From: Halobacteriales archaeon QS_1_68_20
GTDB taxonomy: Archaea; Halobacteriota; Halobacteria; Halobacteriales; PXRE01
Direction of reading: 5' to 3'
Length of the DNA stretch: 39,344 nt
Assembly (NCBI GenBank): GCA_003021085.1
Contig: PXRE01000016.1
Coordinates: forward strand, 1-39,344
A model generated the notes under the pieces. That model had not been told where the DNA came from. It was given only the letters and a program-made list of their open reading frames with translations, and searched no databases. How positions within the stretch are numbered: position 1 is the first letter of the stretch; each line of letters begins with the position of its first letter. Shown piece by piece: positions 1 to 7,526 of the stretch. A program made the translations under genes and the position numbers.

Positions 1-561
1 ACACGCCTCTAGCGGGATCATTCGTGTCGGGCACCGCTGACGCGGTGGCCTTGTCCGCTTCGACGCTACAGCTACCGCTCGGCAGTATCCACAATCTCCT
101 ACGAAAGAGCCTAATCCGTTGGTAAAACTCCCATTTCCTTAATGGAGTCGAACGTTCAGGATGGACCCACAAGCGAGATCACGACGCGTTCCAGCCGCCC
201 CAGCAACGCAAACGCGACGAACGCGCCGCCGGTGTATGCAATTTCCTGCCGGATGTCCTTGAGGTGACAACCCCCGCGCCGACCGTTCGCCCAGCAAGAT
301 CAACGCCAGCGCGACCGCAACCTTCCAGCTCCCGGAGACGCAGGTCACCACGCCCGGCCGTGGGGCAAGTAGGTGACTCAGCGCCTCGGTTCTTTATACG
401 TCACGTAGGGTCAGAGGGATCGTGAACCATGGCGAGACGGTCGCTCACACCGTTCGCGCTGCGACTCGCCTGGTTCAAACCCTCCTCCGACCATGATTCA
501 CGCGCACTCAAAGTGGTTCGCACACGCTACGCGGTGCTCGCGGGAGCGAACGTCGATAGAA
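1..561. other. Gene-poor stretch, no confident gene
   Basis: No open frame here has haloarchaeal coding character over a useful length. On the minus strand between about 351 and 156 two short hydrophobic segments lie in different frames: one reads GSWKVAVALALILLGE, the other EIAYTGGAFVAFALLGRLE and ends in TGA at 156-158. Together they look like the decayed end of a small membrane protein, perhaps DoxX-like, but I cannot name it. Around 468-492 on the plus strand the DNA resembles the 3' part of a tRNA (GGTTCAAAC then TCCGACCA), but no matching acceptor or D arm precedes it. Confidence 0.4.
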
Positions 562-743
562 TGGGGTCGGAGGGATTTGAACCCCCGATCGGCTGATATC
601 TCCGGTCTCGTGCGCCTCGGGACTCCAGAGGGTCGTCAACACGACCCGTGATCAGCGGGCCGCTCGGTATATCAGCCTGGAGTGTCGTCACCGGGCGCGT
701 GGCCTCTGGAGTCAGCCGCCTTCCCGGACTAGGCCACGACCCC
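562..743 (-). tRNA. tRNA-Trp (anticodon CCA) with a 108-base intron
   Basis: Read on the minus strand, exon 1 is 743-706 and exon 2 is 597-562. The acceptor stem GGGGTCG pairs with CGACCCC and is followed by discriminator A; CCA is not encoded. The anticodon stem GCTGA pairs with TCAGC across the intron. The loop is CTCCAGA, giving anticodon CCA. The T arm contains TTCAAAT. The intron lies between positions 37 and 38, the standard archaeal place, and haloarchaeal tRNA-Trp is known for a long intron here. Because intron and exon 2 both begin with A, the boundary could shift by one base. The intron is removed by the archaeal splicing endonuclease and is itself functional (see 598-705). Confidence 0.95.
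598..705 (-). ncRNA. tRNA-Trp intron acting as box C/D 2'-O-methylation guide
   Basis: Inside the intron, in minus-strand order, lie box C GTGACGA (691-685), a guide GGCTGATATA (677-668), box D' CCGA (667-664), box C' TTGACGA (639-633), a guide CTCTGGAGTC (630-621) and box D CCGA (620-617). By the rule that the base paired to the fifth guide position upstream of D or D' is methylated, the D guide targets C34 of the anticodon and the D' guide targets U39 of the same tRNA. This agrees with the known haloarchaeal pre-tRNA-Trp guide. Both D boxes are CCGA instead of the consensus CTGA, which is unusual. Pairing and spacing are read directly from the sequence; activity is inferred from the family. 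Confidence 0.88.
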
Positions 744-1211
744 GCACTATGCACGTTCGCCGATTGGACCTAAAGCCGTTACGGTTGCCCGTCGCGCGGG
801 AATCGGTTAAATCGAGAAGATCCCGTTCTCCTGCTCATGGTCACCAACAGCCAGAAAGCCCTCGTGCGCCTCGCTGCGCTCCTCGGCCGCCGTCGGAGCA
901 AGCTCCGACGAGCCCTCGTTCGCGTCGCTCACGAGGACTCCGGCCTGCGGTGCTTGCGTCGTCGCCCACCCGGCGTGGATGGGCCGGTCACCTCCGAATG
1001 CGGTTGTGCAGGACACCATCGAGTCCGGACGTGCCGGCCACCTTCGACAATCCGAGGCTGCCAGTGGCCGAAGTTCACGCCCCAACCACGTTTGTAGCAG
1101 TTACAGCCAGGAGTCACGTTGACTGCAAAGGGGCAGAAACTCGAAACCACGAAACGAAGTACGTCGACAGAGCGTCCGCTGGCCGACCGATAAACGCGAG
1201 AACGGAGTTGT
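744..1211. other. Non-coding region with a degenerate haloarchaeal repeat element
   Basis: Open frames here overlap one another on both strands and none resembles a protein family. The stretch at about 850-965 is built from G/A-rich words such as GAGGAGCGCAGCGAG (minus strand) and includes the 20-mer GACGACGCAAGCACCGCAGG (minus, 963-944), repeated exactly at 37150-37169. From memory, such elements are dispersed in haloarchaeal intergenic DNA. The last 60 bases lie downstream of tbsP and may hold its terminator, but I see no clear T-run. Confidence 0.5.
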
Positions 1212-2030
1212 TCAGTGGAGGATCGACGTGGCGACCCCGGCGAGCTGATCGGCGTCGGCTTCCTTCAGTTCGTCGCGGCCGAGCTTCAGGCGCAGGCGCG
1301 GACGGCCGACGTCGATGGGCACCTTCTCGGTGTCGATGATGCCCATGTCCTCCAGTCGGGTCTTCGTGCGGGAGAACGTCGCCTTCGAGGCGATGCCGAC
1401 GTCCTCGCCCCACTTGCTGATGTCGTACAGCAGCTCCTCGTTCTTGGCGGCCACCAGGAGCGAGATGGTCACCTCGTCGAGGCCGTCGCCGTCACCACGG
1501 GCGGTGTCCAGCGACGCGAGGACGGCGTCAAAGGCGTCCTCGGCCTCGGGACTGATGTCCTCGCCGAGCGTCTGCCGGACGCGGGTCAGCGGCGGCGTCC
1601 GCAGGTTGAACTCGCTGGCGTCGTCCCACTCGCGGTCGTAGGCCTCGACCGCCGTGCCCACGAACTCCGCGTCGTCGGTGGTCAGGCCGGCCACGGTCTC
1701 GCCTGCGGTCACCAGGGCGATGACGCGGTCGTCCGTGATCAGCAGGGAGTTCTCGGGGGTCTCCTCCGTCGCGCGCATCGTGAGCACGCCCTCGTCGATG
1801 AGGTCGGCGGCGTTGCTAGCGACGATGAAGTCGTCCATGACGTCCTTCAGCGTCCGCTCCTGCGCGAGCATGCGGATCGACGGAAGTTCGTCGTCGTAGG
1901 CCGTAGAGACCTCGACGAGCTGTTCGATGGTATCCTCGGACGGGTTGACGACGACGAATTCGGCCCCGCCGGCGTCGAACACGTCGTGCAGGATATCCTC
2001 AACTGTTGTGTCGAGTAAATTCGATGCCAT
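1212..2030 (-). CDS. tbsP: Transcriptional regulator TbsP
   Basis: A 272-residue haloarchaeal DNA-binding regulator of the TbsP/DUF5821 family. In Halobacterium and Haloferax TbsP works with TrmB on carbon-metabolism promoters such as gapII; that is established for the family, while the targets here are inferred. The N-terminal part starts MASNLLDTTVEDIL. The middle (about residues 60-170) is acidic and resembles a sensor or dimerisation region. The C-terminal quarter (about 185-255) looks like a winged helix, with a recognition-helix-like stretch SKATFSRTKTRLEDMGII and a wing GRPRLRLKLG. ATG at 2030 was chosen because an AT-rich TATA element lies about 30 bases upstream, giving a nearly leaderless message. 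The gene stands alone. Confidence 0.88.
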   Translation of the reverse strand: MASNLLDTTVEDILHDVFDAGGAEFVVVNPSEDTIEQLVEVSTAYDDELPSIRMLAQERTLKDVMDDFIVASNAADLIDEGVLTMRATEETPENSLLITDDRVIALVTAGETVAGLTTDDAEFVGTAVEAYDREWDDASEFNLRTPPLTRVRQTLGEDISPEAEDAFDAVLASLDTARGDGDGLDEVTISLLVAAKNEELLYDISKWGEDVGIASKATFSRTKTRLEDMGIIDTEKVPIDVGRPRLRLKLGRDELKEADADQLAGVATSILH

Positions 2031-2057
2031 TCCTAGTAAGGTATAAGGGCCCCCAGA

Positions 2058-2067
2058 CTATTTAATT
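2058..2067 (-). promoter_or_regulatory. TATA-like box of tbsP
   Basis: The minus strand reads AATTAAATAG, centred about 32 bases before the tbsP ATG. That spacing would place transcription start within a few bases of the start codon, as is common for haloarchaeal leaderless messages. Assigned by position and composition only. Confidence 0.5.
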
Positions 2068-2289
2068 ATTACGGCTACCGCCCGGCCGACGCATTTAATT
2101 TTATGGGAAGTTGCCGGCACCTCGATTCAATTTCGTGACGAATTGTTGGTGTCGGAAAACAACCCAGCAATACAAGGTGTAACACAGCGTCAAACGAAAT
2201 TAAGTATTTTCGTCCGACGGTTGACTTTAATTCTCCGGCCAGGGCGGCCCCTCCGTCGATTCGCTGTCGACAGCCGTTGAACCGGAATG

Positions 2290-2311
2290 ATTCTATATAA
2301 CCCTATAGAAT
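2290..2311 (+). promoter_or_regulatory. Palindromic TATA/operator before the 45-residue ORF
   Basis: A perfect inverted repeat, ATTCTATA and TATAGAAT with a 6-base spacer (TAACCC), contains the TATA-like element TCTATATAAC. It is about 60 bases before the ATG at 2361, so the message would carry a leader of roughly 40 bases. A dimeric regulator bound to this palindrome would block TBP directly, which suggests repression, but no regulator can be named from the sequence. Confidence 0.55.
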
Positions 2312-2360
2312 TAACCCACCACAAAACTCAAGTTTCTGGGGGTCAATCGTACTTCTGGCA

Positions 2361-2498
2361 ATGATCCGTAATACCATTCGCGATTGGCTCGAAGCACATC
2401 CGGAAGTTGCAGGATACGTCCTCGTGGGTGCCACGTATTTGACGACGGCCCTAGATGTCATCGGCACGGGAGCAGGCGGCGGGTACCAGGGCCCCTGA
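2361..2498 (+). CDS. 45-residue single-pass membrane miniprotein
   Basis: The frame encodes 45 residues, beginning MIRNTIRDWLEAHPEVAGY. A basic/amphipathic start (about residues 1-14) is followed by one hydrophobic span (about 16-37, VAGYVLVGATYLTTALDVIG) and a glycine-rich end GAGGGYQGP. A single membrane helix with a short tail is likely. Support for a real gene comes from a strong palindromic TATA box upstream, normal haloarchaeal codon choice, and a stop (TGA 2496-2498) that abuts the stop of the convergent protease gene with no gap. I do not recognise the family. Its function is unknown; the pairing with the CHAT protease makes a substrate or partner role possible but unproven. Confidence 0.6.
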   Translation: MIRNTIRDWLEAHPEVAGYVLVGATYLTTALDVIGTGAGGGYQGP

Positions 2499-4610
2499 TC
2501 AGGTCCCGTCCAGTTCTTCGAGCAGTTCGTTCGTCCAGTAGAACCTACCGTCGTAGATGACCGGATCCGAGATGCGACGGAAGAACTCCCGGAGCGCCGG
2601 CTCCGAGAGGTCGTACCGTGAACTGTCGCCACAGAGGTAGTACTGGGGGTCCTCCTGATCGTCGTCGACGGTGATGTAGTAGACGTCGCCGATGGTCCGC
2701 GAGAGGTACGCGTCCGCGGTCAAGTCGAACCCGTCGTCGTCCCGCTCCAGTTCGAACAGGAACGGGATCAGCGTGTCGCTCTGGGTGAGCGCGTGGGTCC
2801 CGTCGCCGACCACGGTGTAGTCCTTGCCGGTCATGATCCGCCGACGGGCCAGTTGCATGGCGCGGGCGAAACTGAACCCGTGGACCAGCAACCGGGCGAA
2901 GGTCGTCCCGACCTTCGCCGCCTGCTCGTTGAGCACCTTCTTGAAGGTGACCGCGCCGACGACGCTGCCTTTCTCGATCAGTTTCATCCCCTCGTGGTAG
3001 GAACCACAGGCGTTCAGGAAGAACGTCTGGACGTTGCTCTCCTCGATGTCCGCGACGGGGAGGTACCCGTCCGGGCACTGCAGGCCGCTCTCCTCGCAGT
3101 GGCCGATGTAGTGGACGAAGTCGTTGTCGGCCTCGAAGACGGCCGCCAGTTCCCGGCGGGTCAGTGCCTCGTTGACGGTGACGTTCATGGGCAGGTCCGC
3201 CGACCGGTTCCGGTAGATGCGGGCCGCCTTGGACTGTTCGTCCTCCATGTCGTTGTCGTTCAGCACCACCGTCACCTCGATGTCGCCGCCGCCGCGCCCG
3301 AGGTAGTCCAGGCGGTTCTCCAACGCCGAGTGCGTGGCCTTGAACACGTCGATGGGGATACCGTCGGCCAGCCAGGCGTGGATGCGGCCGCCCTGGAGGT
3401 CGGGTTTCACCGGGTCGACGGAGGCCACGTCGTCGTCACGGTTCGCCCGACCGATGGCGGTGCCGCCGCCCTGCCGCGCGGGCACCTCTGGCCCTCGGTA
3501 GAAGTCGTCCAGCGACCGTTCGAGCAGTTCCCGCCCCGTCAGTTCCGAGGTCTCCGGGAGGTAGACCAGGCTCATGCGGTCCAGCAGGAACGGCAGGCTC
3601 TTCGGCCGGTCGAGGTCCGGTTCCACGTACGTCGAGAGGTGCCAGTCGGGAACGTGCGGGTCCAGCGTCGCCGTCGGCACGTCCAGGTAGGTCGCCAGGC
3701 GCTCGGCCGGCGTGGCGTCGTACGTCTGCTCGGCGTCCAGCGGGAGGCGGTCCAGAACCTCCGACTCCGCCAGGTCGGTCCCGTAGGGACCGACGTTGCG
3801 GACGAGACAGTCGAGGAAGAAGACGTGACGCACCAGCGCCCCAGTCTCGACCTGCAGGTCCGGCATCGGCGGGAGTTCGTGGGTCAGGTCGACCGACGGC
3901 GCCCGCAGGACCGGCCGCTCGCAGTCGGCCGTCCGGACGGACGCCTGCAGGTAGTACGCCAACGGCGCCACCACGAACAACTGGTCCAGTTCCGGCGGGA
4001 CCACGAGTTCGATCCCCACGTCCGCGGTGCCCTCGGCCACGGCGTCGGGGATGGACATCTCCTCGCCGATTTCCAGGAGCGGCGGGTGCCCCCGTAGCGT
4101 CGGGAACGACCGGTCAGGACCGGTCGTCTTCATCGCCGAGTGCAGGTGCGAGAGGCCGGTCGCCACGCCGTCGACGGTCGGTTCGACCGTGATCGTCCCC
4201 GCGGGGTGCTCGTGGCGACTGCGAAAGCCCAGGGTGACCCGGCGCCGCTCCGGGAACGTCACGACCAGCGTCTCGAAGTCGGCGGTCTTCCGGACCGTCG
4301 CGGTCCCCTCGAACCGGACGAACGTCTTGATCGCCGTGCCGATGTCCAGCAGGTACTCGTCGGCCGGCAGGTCCAGCGGCCCGGTCTCGCCCCCGAGTTC
4401 GTAGGTCTCGCCACGCTCGGTCCCCGTGATGGAGACGTACGCGTCGGGGAACCGGAGTTCCGTGGCACGACCGTGGACGACGGCGTCGGTCAGGCGCGGG
4501 AGTTCCTCCCCGCCCGCGGTTCCCCCCCAGTCAGGCGCGCGAACCGTCACCGCCACGTTCGCGTGATCCAGCGCCCGAAGCCCCGAGTCCGTCTCTTCCA
4601 GCTGGATCAT
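2499..4610 (-). CDS. CHAT-domain cysteine protease-like protein
   Basis: A 703-residue haloarchaeal protein with a C-terminal caspase/separase-like CHAT domain. The catalytic dyad appears intact: His in HYIGH (His504, with His500 before it) and Cys in FFLNACGSY (Cys535), followed by the typical helix AVTFKKVLNEQAAKVGTTF. The N-terminal 400 or so residues contain mixed beta segments without signal peptide or membrane span and may be the sensor or regulatory half. CHAT proteases cleave partner proteins after a specific trigger; several bacterial ones act in defence, but the haloarchaeal role is not established. ATG at 4610 (MIQLEETDSGLRALDH) is favoured by a TTTAAGCC box 27-34 bases upstream; the frame stays open much further upstream, antisense to glyA, without protein-like sequence. 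Confidence 0.85.
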   Translation of the reverse strand: MIQLEETDSGLRALDHANVAVTVRAPDWGGTAGGEELPRLTDAVVHGRATELRFPDAYVSITGTERGETYELGGETGPLDLPADEYLLDIGTAIKTFVRFEGTATVRKTADFETLVVTFPERRRVTLGFRSRHEHPAGTITVEPTVDGVATGLSHLHSAMKTTGPDRSFPTLRGHPPLLEIGEEMSIPDAVAEGTADVGIELVVPPELDQLFVVAPLAYYLQASVRTADCERPVLRAPSVDLTHELPPMPDLQVETGALVRHVFFLDCLVRNVGPYGTDLAESEVLDRLPLDAEQTYDATPAERLATYLDVPTATLDPHVPDWHLSTYVEPDLDRPKSLPFLLDRMSLVYLPETSELTGRELLERSLDDFYRGPEVPARQGGGTAIGRANRDDDVASVDPVKPDLQGGRIHAWLADGIPIDVFKATHSALENRLDYLGRGGGDIEVTVVLNDNDMEDEQSKAARIYRNRSADLPMNVTVNEALTRRELAAVFEADNDFVHYIGHCEESGLQCPDGYLPVADIEESNVQTFFLNACGSYHEGMKLIEKGSVVGAVTFKKVLNEQAAKVGTTFARLLVHGFSFARAMQLARRRIMTGKDYTVVGDGTHALTQSDTLIPFLFELERDDDGFDLTADAYLSRTIGDVYYITVDDDQEDPQYYLCGDSSRYDLSEPALREFFRRISDPVIYDGRFYWTNELLEELDGT

Positions 4611-4636
4611 TCCACTGCCCCGTAGATGTGCTGCAT

Positions 4637-4644
4637 GGCTTAAA
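4637..4644 (-). promoter_or_regulatory. TATA-like box of the CHAT protease gene
   Basis: The minus strand reads TTTAAGCC, 27-34 bases before the ATG at 4610. This is the spacing expected for a leaderless haloarchaeal transcript, and it decides the start codon of a frame that otherwise remains open for another 1.7 kb. Confidence 0.6.
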
Positions 4645-4706
4645 GGAGTTTCGCGCCCCAGGGTCGAGTTAGGTAGTCTTTTGATGGTTCCAGACCGTCT
4701 CCCGAT

Positions 4707-5954
4707 ATGGACTACGAGCACGTCCGCGAGGTCGACCCCGCGGTCGCCGACGCGCTGGTCGGCGAAGTCGACCGCCAGCGATCCAGCCTCCAGATGATCG
4801 CCTCCGAGAACCACGTCTCGGAGGCGGTGCTCGAGGCCCAGAGTAGCGTCCTCACCAACAAGTACGCCGAGGGCTACCCCGGCGCGCGCTACTACGGCGG
4901 CTGTGAGTACGCCGACGAGATCGAGAACCTCGCCATCGAGCGCGCGAAGGAACTGTGGGGTGCCGAGCACGTCAACGTCCAGCCCCACTCCGGCACCCAG
5001 GCCAACCAGGGCGTCTACTACGCGATGCTGGAGCCGGGCGACCGCATCCTGTCGATGGAACTGGACCACGGCGGCCACCTCAGCCACGGCCACCCCGCGA
5101 ACTTCACCGGGCAGCTGTACGACGTCGAGCAGTACGTCGTCGACGCCGAGACCGGCAGGATCGACTTCGAGGACGTGAAAACCAAAGCCGAGGCCCACGA
5201 CCCCGACGTGATCGTCTCGGGGTACTCCGCGTACCCCCGCGAGGTCGAGTGGGAGCGGTTCCAGGAGATCGCCGAGGACGTCGGCACCTACCACCTCGCG
5301 GACATCGCCCACATCACCGGCCTCGTCGCCGGTGGCGTCCACGAGAACCCCGTCGGCACGGCCGACTTCGTCACCGGGTCGACCCACAAGACGATCCGCG
5401 CCGGCCGCGGCGGTATCATCATGACGAGCGAGGAGCACGCCGACGAGATCGACTCGGCGGTGTTCCCGGGCGGCCAGGGCGGGCCGCTGATGCACAACGT
5501 TGCGGGCAAGGCGGTCGGGTTCAAGGAGGCCCTGGAACCGGAGTTCGAGGAGTACGCCCAGCAGGTCGTCGCCAACGCGAAGGCCCTGGCCGACCGACTC
5601 CAGGATCACGGCCTCAGGGTCGTCTCCGGCGGCACCGACGTCCACCTCGTGCTCGTGGACCTCCGGGGGTCCCACCCCGACCTCTCCGGGGGCACTGCAG
5701 AGGAAGCCCTGGAGGACGCCGGCATCGTCCTGAACGCCAACACGGTCCCGGACGAGACCCGCCCGCCGTTCGACCCCTCCGGTATCCGCATCGGCACGCC
5801 CGCGCTGACCTCCCGTGGCTTCGACGAGGACGACCACCGGACGGTCGCGGACCTGATCGTCGAGGTGCTCGACGATCCCGAGGACGAGGACGTGCGCGCG
5901 GAGGTCCTCGAAGACGTCGCGGCGCTGTGCGAGGCGAACCCGCTGTACGAATAA
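4707..5954 (+). CDS. glyA: Serine hydroxymethyltransferase
   Basis: A 415-residue PLP enzyme that interconverts serine and glycine while loading a one-carbon unit on tetrahydrofolate (haloarchaea use folate). Full family length. Conserved blocks include SENHVSEAVLEAQSSVLTNKYAEGYPG at the start, the substrate loop YYGGCEYAD, PHSGTQAN, the PLP-Asp region YHLADIAHITGLVAGG, and the Schiff-base lysine in GSTHKTIRAGRGG (Lys228). C-terminal GIRIGTPALTSRGF is also typical. The active-site history is therefore intact. It sits about 3 kb from folD, which takes the same methylene-THF further. The gene is transcribed alone, divergent from the CHAT protease gene. Confidence 0.97.
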   Translation: MDYEHVREVDPAVADALVGEVDRQRSSLQMIASENHVSEAVLEAQSSVLTNKYAEGYPGARYYGGCEYADEIENLAIERAKELWGAEHVNVQPHSGTQANQGVYYAMLEPGDRILSMELDHGGHLSHGHPANFTGQLYDVEQYVVDAETGRIDFEDVKTKAEAHDPDVIVSGYSAYPREVEWERFQEIAEDVGTYHLADIAHITGLVAGGVHENPVGTADFVTGSTHKTIRAGRGGIIMTSEEHADEIDSAVFPGGQGGPLMHNVAGKAVGFKEALEPEFEEYAQQVVANAKALADRLQDHGLRVVSGGTDVHLVLVDLRGSHPDLSGGTAEEALEDAGIVLNANTVPDETRPPFDPSGIRIGTPALTSRGFDEDDHRTVADLIVEVLDDPEDEDVRAEVLEDVAALCEANPLYE

Positions 5955-6358
5955 ACGCGGGGAGGGCGACCTGCACAGACGCTGATCGTGATCTTCTTGT
6001 CGGCGGTCCGGCCGACCTCGTCGGTCACCCGGAGTTTGATGTCGAAGTCGTAACCGTCGGCGAAGTGCTCGAAGAACCCGGGGCCGGTGTAGTCGACGCC
6101 GATCAGTTCGCCGCCGGACAGGTCGCGCCACCACTCGTACTTCACGATGTCGCCGCGGGGCGAGGTCGAGCGCGTCCCGTCGAAGGTGATCTCGGTACCC
6201 TCCGTCGCCGGTAGCGGGGACGTATCGATCACTGCCGTCGGACCCGCGGCGGCCGCGGTTCCGGCCGCCGCGGTGGTGCCGATGAGTCCGACGCCGGTCG
6301 CGCCGACTGTCTTCAGGGCGGTACGTCGACTCCACGATGTTCCGTTCTCACCAGATAT
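5955..6358 (-). pseudogene. Remnant of a Tat-secreted PKD-domain protein
   Basis: Read on the minus strand from 6358, the frame gives SGENGTSWSRRTALKTVGAT, a Tat signal, then an Ala-rich cleavage region and one PKD-like domain with GTEITFDGTRS, VKYEWWRDL and DFDIKLRVTDEVGRTADKKITI. The codon where an ATG is expected is ATA (6358-6356), and no ATG, GTG or TTG lies between the upstream in-frame stop and the twin arginines. After KKITISV the frame runs straight into the 3' end of glyA on the opposite strand, so the C-terminus of the protein is gone. Lost start plus truncation points to a pseudogene. A TATA-like AT run near 6375 would still place a leaderless start at the ATA codon. Confidence 0.65.
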
Positions 6359-6450
6359 AATTACCCTGGATGGGATAAGAAATTAAGAAATTTATTGCCA
6401 AGGGCCGATATTTGCCAAGTTTTTTGCCGAACCAGTGACAACATCCCCAC

Positions 6451-7257
6451 ATGACGGATCCGGCGACCGAGAGTTACCGCGTCCGCACCGACGCCCTGAC
6501 GACCGAGCGCGGCGAGGGGCCGCCGTTGCTCTGTGCCCACGGGACGCTGATGGACCGCACGATGTTCGCACCGCAGGTGGACGCGCTGAGCGACGAGTAC
6601 CGCGTGGCGGCATACGACCTTCGAGGCCGCACCGAACACTGGCGCGGCCCCTACGACCTCTGGGACCTCGTGGAGGACTGCCAGGCCGTGATGGATGGCC
6701 TCGAGATGGACGCGCCGGTGCTGGTCGGCATGTCGATGGGCGGATACGTGGCCCTGCGGGTCGCCCTTGAGTACCCCGACCGACTGTCTGGGCTGGTGCT
6801 GATCGACAGCACCGCCGAACCCCACCCCGAGGAGGAGCGCGAGCAGTACGCCGGGATGTTCGCCGAACTGGAAGGCGCCGACAGCGTCCCCCGGGAGATG
6901 GCCGAGACCGTCTCGCAGTTGTTCTTCGGCGCCACGGCCCACCAGCAGCGCTCCGAACTCGTCGAGCGGTGGGTCGACCGGTGGTGCACGTACGTCCCCG
7001 GGTCCATCTACCACACGGTCCACTCGTTCCTGGACGACCCAGGGGTCGTCGACAGCCTGGACGAGATCGACTTGCCCGCGCTGGTCGTCCACGGCGAGGA
7101 AGACGAGGGCCTCCCGCCGGCGCGGGGCCGCCGGACGGCCGAGGGTCTGCCCGACGGCCGCTTCGAGTCCATCCCGGCGGCCGGCCACTCCTCGAACCTG
7201 GAGAACCCCGAGGCGGTGAACGACGCCGTCCGGGCGTTCCTGGCCGAGGTGTACTGA
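6451..7257 (+). CDS. Alpha/beta hydrolase
   Basis: A 268-residue soluble alpha/beta-hydrolase fold enzyme. Visible landmarks are the oxyanion strand LLCAHGTLMD, the nucleophile elbow GMSMGG, the acidic residue region VVHGEEDEGLPP and the catalytic histidine in PAAGHSSNLENP. Overall layout resembles the 3-oxoadipate enol-lactonase / haloperoxidase-type branch, but the substrate cannot be read from the sequence. Length is normal for the family. ATG at 6451 follows an AT-rich stretch that also serves the divergent PKD remnant. No functional link to neighbours is evident. Confidence 0.88.
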   Translation: MTDPATESYRVRTDALTTERGEGPPLLCAHGTLMDRTMFAPQVDALSDEYRVAAYDLRGRTEHWRGPYDLWDLVEDCQAVMDGLEMDAPVLVGMSMGGYVALRVALEYPDRLSGLVLIDSTAEPHPEEEREQYAGMFAELEGADSVPREMAETVSQLFFGATAHQQRSELVERWVDRWCTYVPGSIYHTVHSFLDDPGVVDSLDEIDLPALVVHGEEDEGLPPARGRRTAEGLPDGRFESIPAAGHSSNLENPEAVNDAVRAFLAEVY

Positions 7258-7526
7258 TTCCGCTCGTGGCGGCGTCGGCCGCCCACCGTCGCGGGATCGG
7301 CGTCCACCGTCGCAGGATCGGCGCCCGGGCGTCCAAGGCCCCGGGAGCGACGGGCCGACCCGTCCAGATTTTAGGGGCCGGTCCGCCAGGGCGGGCCTAT
7401 GCAACTGTTCGCAGGTGGGTTTTGGAACTCTCCGGTGTCGCAAGCGCGGCGGGTCCCCTCCAGGCGTCGGCGGACGGGACGATCACTGCGGTCGGCGTGG
7501 TCGCGACCCGCTGGGTCAACCGCCTC

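Larger units (their letters stand above)
2031..2360. other. Divergent intergenic region between tbsP and a 45-residue ORF
   Basis: This 330-base AT-rich stretch contains the minus-strand tbsP promoter (AATTAAATAG at 2067-2058) and the plus-strand palindromic promoter at 2290-2311. Further A/T-rich words (TTTAATTTTATG near 2095, TTAAGTATTTTCG near 2200, TTTAATTCTCC near 2226) could be additional promoter or regulator sites. No credible open frame is present. Confidence 0.6.

Noticed and set aside
156..351. Possible DoxX-like membrane protein remnant on the minus strand
   Set aside because: Two hydrophobic pieces in different frames, too short to assign; mentioned only in the description of 1-561.
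807..1085. 92-codon minus-strand frame ending GDHEQENGIFSI
   Set aside because: The end looks protein-like but the rest is built from the G/A-rich repeat element; no promoter or ribosome site, no recognised family.
749..1339. 196-codon plus-strand open frame
   Set aside because: Arg/Pro/Ser-rich noise, overlaps the 3' end of tbsP on the other strand, no start signal and no family resemblance.
1215..2018. Long plus-strand frame opposite tbsP
   Set aside because: Antisense shadow caused by GC-rich codon bias; the minus frame encodes a recognisable regulator.
5606..5954. Continuation of the PKD frame into glyA
   Set aside because: Ser/Arg-rich antisense translation of glyA with no domain character; treated as a frame left open by truncation.
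4611..6335. N-terminal extension of the CHAT frame opposite glyA
   Set aside because: Antisense to glyA, His/Arg/Val-rich noise, and a TATA box sets the start at 4610.
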